Of a DNA stretch of 64,000 bases, positions 31,278 to 42,100 are shown piece by piece. The DNA is from Paraspadella gotoi (taxonomy: Eukaryota > Chaetognatha), in assembly GCA_051294375.1 (NCBI GenBank), contig CM119266.1, forward strand, positions 26,230,851-26,294,850, read 5' to 3'. A program made the translations under genes and the position numbers. Numbering within the stretch: the stretch's first letter is position 1; each line of letters opens with the position of its first letter. The notes below the pieces were generated by a model that had not been told where the DNA came from, searched no databases, and saw nothing but the letters and a program-made list of their open reading frames with translations.

Positions 31278-33571
31278 TTAACCATCGCCCTCTTTGGCGC
31301 CCTGAGCGGCCGCGTTGGCTCGGAGAACGGCCCCAGGGCTAGGATATGGTCTCATCTGGAAAAGAACGCCGGAAGCCGTAGGATCGACGCCGGATTTAGC
31401 TTCCGTTGGTTGCGTGGGAAGGCCGTCACTCCACTTTCCGCGAGGAATGTCCGAGTACGACGCCGGGTCCATGGGGTCAAGAGCGCCGTCGTCCCTTCCT
31501 CTCCCGCCGCCGCGACGCCCGACGGCAAAATGACGCCGCTCTTCGCGAGGGGGAGGAATAGAGGACGGAGGGAGCATTTCTGGAGGAGCTTGAGCGACAA
31601 CACCGATTCCGCGGGGCGTTCCGGAATCGCGGCGTCGCTCGGCGTCCACTCGAGACATTAATTGTTTCTGTTGCTGTTTTTTCGATTCGGAGTCAGAGTC
31701 TGAAGCAGAGCCAGAGTCGGAGTCTTTGCGCTTTCGGCGATCTTCTTCTTCATCCTCATCCTGGATGGATAACGAAAAACAAAAAAATATTTTAGTATGA
31801 TTGGCTACAATCCCTGTCGACCCTCTAATTTCACACATGAAGAGGTATACCCCCCCTCATACCTCATCGCTATCGTCGCCCGATTCGTCGTCGTCTTCCT
31901 CCGGTAGTGCCACAACTTGAGGTTTGGCGGCCGTTTTGAGTTTCGACTTGACCAGTAGCAATTTCTTGGCCGAGAGGCCGATCTTGGCCCGTGGATGCCC
32001 CGGTGGCAGCCAGGACACTTCCTCCGTTTCGAGGTTCCAGTAATAATAGCGGCCCGTCCAAATGTCCGGTTCTTCGACCCAGTTGTCCGGCAGAGCGTAC
32101 TTAGCCATCATCTTCTTTCGTTTTCGTTCGTTTTCTGAAAATGTGATGCAATGATGAAAATTTTAAAAATAAATACAGAAGGCTTCATATTATAAAATGT
32201 GGTACCCCTTTTTTGTGACCAGAACACGTTCCGAGAAAACTACTGAATAGAATTTAATGAAATTTTGCATGCGGAGTACCGGAAGTGATACAAATGGAAC
32301 TATCGAGGCGAATTTTTACATTCCACCCCTAAGCTGAGATAAGGGGCAAAAAATGGTAAAAAATTTTTTCAAATTTTTTTTATTATTTTTGTTTTGAACA
32401 GATGCACAGACGTTTACTCTTCCACAAAAAAGTATTAATTACCTCAAAAATATTCATTTACCTTAATTTTTAGCTTCATGAACATCAGCAGTTAAAGTCA
32501 GATTTGGAATAATTTGGGAAAATTGGAAGTAAAACAATGAACCATGCATCTTCAACCATGCTTAATTATTGCAAATTTATCAATTTTAGTTCTAAAATGT
32601 TTTTTTCTTATGTTTAAAACGTCAATGCACCTGATGCTACTAAAAAAATTTGAAAAAAAAAAAAGAGCATTTTTTGGCCCACCACTGGGCCACCAGGGGT
32701 CCACCCCCAGGGCCCTGTATCTCTTGTCAGGGGTTGAATATCAAAATTCGCCTCGATAGTTCCATTTATATAGTCATTAGCACTCTGAATGTAAAATTTC
32801 ATTAAATTCGATGAGGTAGTTTGGTGGGAACAGATTCTGGTCACAAAAAAGGGGTACCACATTTTATAATATGAAGCCTTCTATATGCCTCTTAGAAGCG
32901 AAAAAAAAAAGAAAAAAAGTGTGAGCAAACAATGTCGGATCTGCAAACGATAATTAAGTGGTAATCCGCTAATCATATGATAAATCACGAAAATTCTTTC
33001 TTTCAATGTGTGATCTTAACAGATTATAACATACAGATCCGACTAAAAAAAGATAATAATTTAATTCAAAATGATCAAAATTAATCAATATCTGATGAAA
33101 AATTAGACAGTTCTTAGCTTAACCTTTGTCAGGATCGAAGAGCTTGAAGCCCCATTTTTTGGCGCAAAATGCAGAGCAATCATGGTAAGGATTTCGCTGA
33201 TTGGGGCAAGCATTGAGACGGATGCCTTCGTCCCTTTTCCTCTTTGTACGGGACTCGTCGTCGTCATCCGCGTCGCTCTCGCCGTCGCTACCTCGGTCGT
33301 CGTCGTCGTCGTCATCCTCGTCGGGACGACCTCTCTCTTCGTCTTCGTCGTCATCGTCGTAATCTAAAAAAAAAGTCCGAAAACTACTCCTGAAATCCTT
33401 GTTGGATCCCCCTCGTCTCTCCAACCGCCTACCCTCGGCGATAATCTCCTCCTCAGGCTCCTGTTCTTGTTGCTGCTTCTGTTCTTCCATTTTCTTTCTT
33501 TTTGCTTCCGTCTCCGGCGTGACGATCCCGCGCTTCTGCAGCCGCGCCATAAGAGCCGCAGGGAGTGGCAT
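31278..33571 (-). CDS. PQBP1: Polyglutamine-binding protein 1 (WW-domain splicing factor)
   Basis: PQBP1 is a nuclear WW-domain protein that links the U5 snRNP (through TXNL4A) to transcription and splicing. Four exons (33433-33571, 33124-33363, 31863-32134, 31278-31760) total 1134 bases, 377 residues; human PQBP1 has 265. The N-terminus [15 protein letters not shown] and the block EEEIIAEDYDDDD (exons 1-2) match human PQBP1. Exon 2 ends with a C/H-rich insertion ([20 protein letters not shown]). The WW domain lies in exon 3: [20 protein letters not shown], then VSWLPPGHP. The C-terminus [20 protein letters not shown] and [15 protein letters not shown] matches the U5-15kD-binding tail. Intron 1 is 69 bases, a multiple of three, and has no stop, so retention would add 23 residues. 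Intron 2 contains a MITE. Confidence 0.95.
32176..32883. mobile_element. MITE, family 1, copy 2 (in PQBP1 intron 2)
   Basis: Same inverted termini as the copy at 6020 (cagaaggcttcatattataa and complement) with TA at the left flank. The interiors are alignable along most of their length, for example gaggcgaattt, cacagacgtttactcttcca and ttggaataatttgggaaaat. Length is about 708 bases. Confidence 0.85.
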
Positions 33572-33710
33572 ATTGCTAGTTTTTTTCGTTGCGTTTTGTT
33601 TTTAGGTTTTAACCTGCAAATTCATTGAAATGGAAAATAATTCTGTGTAGGAAATAAAAATAAAACTTTTAACGACTGGGGCCAACGATCGTGGGGAGAA
33701 AAAATTTAAT

Positions 33711-34175
33711 TTATTTCTTGGAGGGTTTCTTCTTCTTCTTTGTGCCCGCGGTGGCAGAGGTGGCGGCTTTTTCCGCAGCCTGTTGCGCTTTTAGAACTTT
33801 AACAACAATCTTCTGCTCCTCAATGAGAAACGCGCGAATGATTCTGTCGAGAAAAGGATCGCGGGTTAAAACTCGGAAAAAATGCAATGCCATTTAACTA
33901 AAAGAAACTCGCCTTTCACGAACGGCAGCGGCGCAAAGATTGCCCCCGTAGGCCCGAGTAACGCGCTTGTGTCGTTTCGGCATGTTTTTCAGGGCCGTAG
34001 GTCGCGCGGGTTTGATTCCTTGCAGCTTGACGCCAGTCGCGCCGCATCGCGGTATTTTGGCCGCCTTCTTTTGGTAGAGATAGACGAGCTTGCCTCCGGG
34101 AGTTTTGGAGATGCGTCGCTTATTGCTTAGCGTCGAATACGACATCCGACGACGGAGGCAGAGACGTTGAACCAT
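33711..34175 (-). CDS. RPL34: 60S ribosomal protein L34 (eL34)
   Basis: A structural protein of the large ribosomal subunit. Two exons (33913-34175 and 33711-33843) give 131 residues. The block RAYGGNLCAAAVRER joins IIRAFLIEEQKIVVKVLKAQ, exactly as in the family, and the C-terminus is a lysine-rich tail. The junction requires a GC-AG intron: the donor reads GAAAG then gcgagt, and no GT site keeps the frame. eL34 normally holds a zinc ion with two CxxC pairs. Here the first pair reads CGATG and the second CAAAV, so the second cysteine of each pair is missing. A Met 12 codons upstream is open but falls outside family homology, so MVQRLCLRRR is preferred. Only 85 bases separate it from the F-box gene. 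Confidence 0.95.
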
Positions 34176-34259
34176 TCTGGTAAGTTTTCCTCGACACAAC
34201 TCTACCAAAAGTCAACAACTAATAATATAAACAAATGTGTAAAAAAAATTTAAAAAAAA

Positions 34260-36398
34260 TTAAGTTAAAATTGGCGACTTGGCCGACATAAAATGAAGTC
34301 GGCCCAAACAACATCGGTTGGAATAAAACAATGGATAAAACTTTTTCGATGCGCTGTTGTAGTTGTAGACGGAAGCAATGATTTCGAGCGAATCGAGAGA
34401 GGGAAATCTTTTGACATTTTTGATCAATTGGTTCAGGGGCGAAACGTCCTTCAGACGGATGAACATTTCCGGATAATCGACGAAGACGCCCGGGGGGCGT
34501 TCGAGGACTTTTTCCGGAAGGTAGTCGACGCCAGTCTCGGGGACGTCGACGATTAAAAGGCATCGCTCCAAAGCTGACAAGTAAGACAAGTGGCTCAGGT
34601 CTCCCAGAACTAGCCCGGAGACGTATAAGTAAGCGTTGCAGTCGAGGAAAGAAAATAGAGCCTTTTCGCAACCTATTTTCAAAGTTTTGAGCAATGGACA
34701 GCTTCGAGTTAACGCCTCAAAAGCCCCATGTCCGAATTCGACAATAGCTAAGTCCAAATGAGTCATCCTGGCCAACAACTGGGATGTTTTCTCGACACAA
34801 TCACAAGAAAGGATCAGAGGATTTAAGTATAGCGTTAACTGCTCCAGATTTCCAGGGAAATCTCCCAACAGTTCGCCGAAAATCACGTCTTCGGGAAATG
34901 ATTCGTGATGAGGCGTGCAAATAGAGAGTTTTTTTATCGAGCTCCAATGTTGCAAGACTGTTTTTAAAAATGGAAAGACTCCGAAATTAGACAAAGTCAG
35001 ATGAAGATTGGTTATCGCGTTCGGCTCGAATTCCCTCGAAAAAACAGAGCGAAGATCGTCGACGAAAAGTCCGTCCCCTTCCAATGAATCTTCTTCTCCA
35101 GCTTCGTCCAACAAAATTGCCAAGTTATCCAGATTCGGCATGCGCCCCAGTATCGTTCTCAGTTGGAGCCAATCATCTTTGGTCGGAACAAAGAAAAATA
35201 AAGCTGCTATGAGGGGTAGTAAGGGGTGCCGATCGAGACCACCCTGCAGAAAGGTCTCGGGGGTTAACATCAGCTCGATGGGCAGGTCCCCGCTCTCCGA
35301 CTGAGGATGAAATTCCACGGACGTTAACCCATTGCAAAGAAGTAGAAGTTCCATTAATCCCATTAGTCCTTGCGAAATATCGTAGGGCAATAAACCGAAG
35401 TGAACGCTTTGGAGCATTTGAGGCATGTAGGTCGCGGAGAGCGAGAGGCTTCTTACGCCTTCTTTGGACAGACCCTCTCTACCTGCGTCAGCATCAACGA
35501 AGTCCCCACGAAAAGTTATTAATTTGGAGCAATTAAAGAACACGAGTGCGACGTCCACATACGTCAATGCAATGCCCAAATGCAAGTTAACTAGATTGCC
35601 CATAATATTTAATTGCATTAAGCACGTCACGATATCCTTTTCCATTCTGGGTCCGAATACGTCCCGATCGATTAGATAAACCGACTTGACGATGGCTAAC
35701 GAATGCAGTTGATAACACGATCGTAGCGACAGTAAAGCCGGTAATCCAGATGGAAAAAGATTACTCACGTCCATTTTTAAAGATTTAAGCGTATTGAAGA
35801 CGCCAAGGGGGTAATCTCCTTTGTCCATGCAAAGATCTTCACGAGAAGTAGAAAATGATAGATGCTTTAGCCGGGGGTGCTTGTCAATAAGGCTTCGAAG
35901 ATGCGCATTTGTTAAGCTTGTACCGATTGGAAAAGATAGCGACTCGATAGCATTGTCACTTATATGAACCCGTGACCAGATGTCTTCCAATGCCAATTCG
36001 TTGTCCTCCGAGAAATCCATGTCAGACATGTCTAATTTCCTTAAATTATTGCATCGACTCATCAAATCGTCAAGAAGAAGCAAATTAATGTTGCAAAATC
36101 TCTGGGCGACGGCTCTGCGAAGAAGTCCTTTGACCACGTCGGAGGTAAAGAAAGGCACGGACTGCGTCAGGACGATCTCCGAAAATCCATGAGAAAATGA
36201 AGAAAAAAATTCGAAAGTGGGAATTTTCTGGTGAATGTTTACGTTGTGACCGAATTGGAAAGAATACCACCGAGAGGACTCCAAAATTAGAAAACGCCAT
36301 TGACGGCATACTTCCGAACATATTAATAGTTCGTATGCTGACAAATACTTGATAATATTTTTAAAAACTAAATCTGGAAAAAGTTTGCTCGACTCCAT
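34260..36398 (-). CDS. F-box / leucine-rich-repeat protein (intronless)
   Basis: A single 712-residue open frame with no intron, in contrast to nearly all its neighbours. The N-terminus has an F-box (LFPDLVFKNIIKYLSAYELL followed by CSEVCRQWRFLILESSRW), which in the family binds SKP1 in SCF ubiquitin ligases. The rest is made of irregular leucine-rich segments (LRKLDMSDMDF, LKHLSFS, LNIMGNLVNLHLG, LKTLKIGC), likely the substrate-binding part. Intronlessness suggests an old retrocopy or lineage-specific expansion. I cannot assign a specific orthologue. The start is the first Met and lies 207 bases from the SYF2 stop. Confidence 0.85.
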   Translation of the reverse strand: MESSKLFPDLVFKNIIKYLSAYELLICSEVCRQWRFLILESSRWYSFQFGHNVNIHQKIPTFEFFSSFSHGFSEIVLTQSVPFFTSDVVKGLLRRAVAQRFCNINLLLLDDLMSRCNNLRKLDMSDMDFSEDNELALEDIWSRVHISDNAIESLSFPIGTSLTNAHLRSLIDKHPRLKHLSFSTSREDLCMDKGDYPLGVFNTLKSLKMDVSNLFPSGLPALLSLRSCYQLHSLAIVKSVYLIDRDVFGPRMEKDIVTCLMQLNIMGNLVNLHLGIALTYVDVALVFFNCSKLITFRGDFVDADAGREGLSKEGVRSLSLSATYMPQMLQSVHFGLLPYDISQGLMGLMELLLLCNGLTSVEFHPQSESGDLPIELMLTPETFLQGGLDRHPLLPLIAALFFFVPTKDDWLQLRTILGRMPNLDNLAILLDEAGEEDSLEGDGLFVDDLRSVFSREFEPNAITNLHLTLSNFGVFPFLKTVLQHWSSIKKLSICTPHHESFPEDVIFGELLGDFPGNLEQLTLYLNPLILSCDCVEKTSQLLARMTHLDLAIVEFGHGAFEALTRSCPLLKTLKIGCEKALFSFLDCNAYLYVSGLVLGDLSHLSYLSALERCLLIVDVPETGVDYLPEKVLERPPGVFVDYPEMFIRLKDVSPLNQLIKNVKRFPSLDSLEIIASVYNYNSASKKFYPLFYSNRCCLGRLHFMSAKSPILT

Positions 36399-36604
36399 AA
36401 ATAAATGGTCACTGTGGGTAGAACAACGCCGTTAAATATAATACACGAAAAACAATATAAGAAATAACACTTGATCGAAATTCTTTGTTTTCAATTTCGA
36501 ACAGAATAAAAAAGATTTAGATTCTACGTAGTAGTGTTAGAAGCCGCGTATTGGTAATCATCATTCATATGATAATAGTTGGAAACACGGCCAAACAGAC
36601 AAGA

Positions 36605-37593
36605 TTAAACGGCGGTTCCTCTCTCCAAGTTCTGTTTGATTTCTGACGTGTAGTCGCCGTAGAAACGTTCCAGTTTTTTGTTGAATTTGGCGTTTCTTTG
36701 GTTGATGTAGTCGATGTCGTCGTCTTCGTCGTGCGTTCGTCGTCGCGAGTACTTTGCCCGCTTCTTGATTTGTTTGTCCAAATCGGTGACCATCCGGGAC
36801 ACGGCCTCTCGCGAGGGTTTGTGAGTTCCATGAACAGCCGTGGAATTTGCGCTGAAACGTTGGGAATATATATTAAAGTTGTGCAAAATCTAAACCATAG
36901 ACATTCCCCGCCTTCCGTATACTCACTCGAATGCTTCTTCGCCAAGCTCTTCAATCTGACTCACGTAGGCGTCGAGATCCGGTTTCATTTGTTGCGTCAA
37001 CCGGTTGTATTGGCGAGCGGTTGCCGCCTCGTAGGTCGAGAACCCTTCGTCCGGGTTTGATTTTTTCATCTTTTTCCTAATTGTATGGGTACATTAGATA
37101 ATAGATATACGATAACTCGTCTTCGTAATTGGTTCATCCTGCTTCCCCGGTCGCGAAGACTCGCCTGTGCTTGGATTCAGCGTGATCGGCCTGAACGTCC
37201 AATACTTTGATTCGATCATAGTCGACGCACTTTTGTTTTGCTTCTCTTCGTTTTCTGTCCAAACGTTTTAAAATCGTTCGCAAGTTTCGATCAACAATTA
37301 ACTAGGAATCAACGGTTTCTTACCTGTCGTCCTCGATTTCCCACTCGATCCGATCCCGTTTCTTTTCGTGGTTACCTGGTAACTTGTTTCTCTTGTCCTC
37401 TTCCACAACTTCCTAAATAGCGAAAAAGTGATCGACCATCTTTCTCACAAAACTCTCGGATGCATCATCAACTCTTTATCACCTGATGGTTGAGTTTTCT
37501 AGCTTCGTTTCTTCTTAATTGCAAGTCTCGAAGGCGTTTTAATCTTTCTTCCTTTAAATCAGCCGCAGTGGAACCGGTGGAGGTAGACGCCAT
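36605..37593 (-). CDS. SYF2: Pre-mRNA-splicing factor SYF2
   Basis: SYF2 is a component of the activated spliceosome (Prp19-related complex). Five exons (37483-37593, 37324-37412, 37165-37254, 36927-37076, 36605-36851) sum to 687 bases, 228 residues; human SYF2 has 243. Conserved blocks are [12 protein letters not shown] then [76 protein letters not shown] and the C-terminal [12 protein letters not shown]. Intron 3 is bounded by GC and AG: CACAG is followed by gcgagt, and this is the only donor that keeps the conserved frame. Confidence 0.95.
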
Positions 37594-39101
37594 CAGTACT
37601 GGTTTTTTTTATTTTTTTTAATAAACCCCACTTCGTTTTTTCAAAGGATTCGCTGAAATTGATATTCAAGTGATAGTGGAATATCGGACTCTCTATAGGC
37701 TTTTGAAAACCGTGGTTAAATAAAATACTAAGAACTACGCGTCCTGCAAGAAGTCCAAAAAAGTAAAAATAGAAAAAATACAATTTGAATTTTTCATTTA
37801 CAAGGGCGTAACTTTCTGCATGTACGTACAAAATGGGCGAAGATTTTTTTTATCGAATGAAATAAATCGGTTTGTCAACAATACGTCGGAGAGTTGCCGG
37901 AACTTTCGAAAAACACTAAACGAATTTATATAGTAGCTCAAAACATTTGCAATGATAGTTTTATGTTTTTATACAGACTATAGTGCGCACGAATTATGCT
38001 TATTTTTCCTGGTTCGTGGAAGACTACGTGATACATAAAACTATATTCTTTCCCTAAATAGCTCTATTACAAACGGGCAACAAATTAAACCGAAAAATAA
38101 AATTTAATATAAATAAAAATGGAGCGATATACGTGAAATATTCCTCTTCCTTATATAATCCCCAGCAATAAATAAGTAGTCAATGCCCATGTCATTATAA
38201 AATGCAAGTTGAAATTGTTGATGTCCGGTAATCACACCAAATATTTTCCTTCTACCTCACTCGCACTCAAACAATATAGAACTTTGTTACTCGATTAAAT
38301 TTAAATTTATGATTTAAAAAAAAAGTTTTTTTAGGCGTGAAACCAAAATTGAGATTTTTTTAGATAATGCAGAATAAAATTATATTCAAGATGATTTATA
38401 TTGAAATGGGTTTATTTATTATTATTTATTAGGTGTAAAATGAAAGAATTATTATTAAAATAATATACATTTACATTATGACAAGTTAGGAGAGAAATAG
38501 TGAAAATAACTCTTCGTACCGAAAAATTGAACTATTAACACCTAGAAACAAATTAAAAACCCAAGGCTTCACTAAACTATGTTTTAAGCTAAGATCTACG
38601 ATTCGGCACATCTTCCAGTTGCAGCTTCATTTAAATTAAGCTAAGGGCAATGAAAACATGATAGGGACCAAAATTAACAATTTTTGTCGTGGTGACTAAA
38701 ATTTGATAGTCAATACGCGTCGGCGAAAAATAAAGCTCGAAAAAATTATTTCAGGACATCCGAATTAATATAAGTACTGAGCACAAGTGCACGGCAGCGA
38801 AACAACAGAATATTGATCCAGGAACTTTTCCCCAATTTTTTAATGCAAACGTTATTCTAAACCATTAATCTACTTCTTTTCATTTATATTACTACTTTTA
38901 CCCAACCCCTAGCAAATCACGACAAGAAAACGCATTAAAGTTTCAACAAATTTATATACACCAAACTAACGTATAAAAAGAACGCGTTTCACAGATTGAC
39001 ATTTACATATTTCAATGGAGCAAAAAAAATAAAAGAATAACATGAGCGAATCGCGCGCCATAGGTCGCGGTTTAGGGTGAGACGCGAACGACTGCCAAGT
39101 T
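37594..39101. other. Spacer between Unkempt and SYF2
   Basis: A 1.5 kb AT-rich interval, one of the larger spacers in the window. It should contain the Unkempt 3' UTR and SYF2 promoter. I see no coding frame, repeat or RNA gene. Confidence 0.5.
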
Positions 39102-42100
39102 TCACGAGGGCGAGGGTTTGCTTCCGGTTGTAGTAGTTTGGGACTGCTGAGGTGCGAACCCAGGCGGCGGCGCCTGAGACCCGCCCCCGGTTGATGTGGC
39201 ACTCGGAGCCCCACCAACAGAAGATTGATGGTGGAAAAGCATTTTTTCGACGCGATCCAAGTCCTGACGAAGTTGCTGCTGCAAGATAAGCACCTTTACG
39301 AAAAAAAATGGAAAAAACTGCGTTAACCGAAACGCCGAAAATTGTAATATGGCATAAATATGAATGATCACCTGTTGGATGGGTATTTTCTCTAATTCTT
39401 CTTGGGGTTGCAGGCACTTCATGTGCTGGTTAGTGACACCCAATCTCTCAAGATCTTGCAACAATTTAGTGCAACGTCCCACAGCCTCGTCACGTTGTTG
39501 AAGCGCCAGCATCTTGTCGATCTTCGCATCTTCGGCTTCTTTTTTCCAAGCATCACAAGCCTAATTTGGTAAAGGAACTTATTAGTTTTTATAATATGTA
39601 TTATAGACAATTCCTTTTCTCAGGTCAATCACAAACTATATAAAAAAATCTTTAAAGCATAAGGATCGTCGCAATCGCATAAGAAAAATCTGGATTGACG
39701 ACAAATTTTGATACTAAAAAAATCAAATTTTAGAAAGAAAATTTATTTATATAAAAAAAAAAAGAAAAAAGAAAAAAAAGAATAATAAATATAAAACAGT
39801 AAAATAACTTATTTTCAAGTTTAATTTTAAGCAAGTGCTAAGTCTGGAGAAACATTATTGAAGGTACTTTTGTTTTACTTTAAGCACGCATAAGCGAGCA
39901 GTTTGATCGAATGTGACCTCTCTAAACACTGTCAACATTCCCAGACAAAAGACAAAGTGAAACTTAAATCAGACTGACGAAGTGAAGTAAAGACTAAAGT
40001 GAAGTAAAATGAAGTAAAGTAAAAAAAAAATAAAGTAATAAATATATATTGAAAAAAAAATATTATTCTGATTGATATTTAGAATATATAGGAAAAAATC
40101 TACGAAAATCTCGGATGTAAATTTGGGAATAAATGGCGATAATAAAAGTTTTTAGAGGGAAAAAATTATTCAGAGAGAGAAAGAGAGAGAGAAAAATAAT
40201 AAATGACAAAAGGCAGTAGTTGAAAAGAGAGAAAAGAAAGAGCCGATGCAGAGCCAACTGCAGATAAAGAAATCAAAAGGCAGCAGCAGAAGCAGCAGGA
40301 GAAAAGAGAGAAAAAGAATACGCCCCTGCAGAGCCAGCTGCAGACTCGTTTTTTTTCCCCTTTATGAATCAGTGACTAAGGAAAAGAGAGAGGGAGAGAG
40401 ACATGTAATTACAAGAGAAAAGAGAGAGAGAAAGAAATATGAAAATAAAAGAGAAAAATTTGTTTGTTATGATAAAACGTAAAAAAAAACATATTTAATA
40501 ACTGTCCAGACTCAATTTTAAGCACATCGATGATGAGAAGCTGTATATAAATTTTCAGCTTCATAAACCCAAATTTAATCATAAAAAAGGCGATCTATAA
40601 TTTGGAACGCGACGACAACAACGCGACGACACTTATGAGCAAAAGCATTACAATATCGTCGCAAACGCTAAGCGATTGCAACGATAAAAATGTTAATCTA
40701 ATGTGATTACCTTTCTGGCCTGCATCATGCACTCCTCCCAGGCGGCGAGCGTCGACCTGCTAGAGATCACTTCCTCTTGTAATCTTAGCAGCTCCGCGGC
40801 CCCGAGATTTGCGGCGGTGGCGGCGGCGCCGTTTCCCTGATCGGGCAAACTCCCACCCGCCTTTTGCGACCCTTGAGGAGTGGAAAAAAGGGACGAGGAG
40901 AGCAGTGGAGACGAGTTGGCGCCTGTGCCACTTCCGGGAGAAAGGCTGCTAGCCACAGCGACGCCAAACTTGCCCACATTAGCCTGGTGACTAAATAAAG
41001 AAGATAATTGTAGGAGACGATTCCGCGAAATCCCTCCAAAAAAAGAAATGTGATTTTTTTTCCAACCTCAAAAAAGCAGCGGCAGCCATAGAGTCTCTAA
41101 ACTGCTGCTGCTGCACCGCCGAAGGATGCTGCTGGTGCTGGCCGAGGGAAAACGCGCGTTGCCGAGGTTGGATCGCCGCTGCGGACAGAGTCATCGAAGA
41201 TAACGGCGACATGCTCCCGGCCCCACCTGCTGGAGAAGTTTTAACATTGACATTTTATTTGGAGAAAAACAAGCAAACCAGAAACTGTGGACTTTTTACA
41301 AACCAGTGGAGGCGGCGGAATTGACGGCAAGATCGGCGAATCCCGGTGGCCCGCTGGTTCCCGACGTGATCTGATGACGCAGCATAGCGCCATCGGGAAT
41401 GCTGATGGGCAAGGATCGTCCCATAGCGACGCCCATGGGGCTACCGAAAGAGGCGGAAAAAGACGAGCTGGCCGAGTTGGGCTCCTCCACAATGTCCTGA
41501 AAACGGAGGGCAGGGGTCAGGATTGGAGACTTCAACGCTCCTCTGAGATTAAGGTTGACTTGCCTGGCCGCCAAGTTCGATCTCCTTGTCGAGATTCTCG
41601 ATGTTGAGGTCGTCGATGTCGAGGTCGTCGAGTCCGTTGGCCAAGACGCTCTCGACCGTGTCGCCGGGGGAAAAGTAGGCTAAGAAAAATATTTAAAAAA
41701 ATAGGCGTGTTAAAAAAAACACTTTTTTCTCAGTCGATCACAAATGGGCGCAGGACCGCAGGTTTTACCATTGTTCTGAGGCGATCCCGATCCGCCCAGG
41801 GCCGATGAGGAAGAAATTCCAGAAGATGTAGACGACAGCCGATGATGACGCGACGTGACAGAGACGCCGGTGGGGAAGTGGTGGGGCATGGAAGGCCCCG
41901 AAGAGGAGGGAGCGCTGCCGACGGCGGATCCGCCGTGAAGTGATCGCCGCTGCAGCACCTCCTGCTTCCTTTGCGCTTTTTCCAACTCGTTCAAATTGGC
42001 GTCGTTCTCGATCTCGAGAATTTCCCGGCGCATGCCGGCCGTCAATTCTCCCTAGAGATAAACAAATCTTAAAGAATAAGGATCGTCGCAATCGAGCCAC

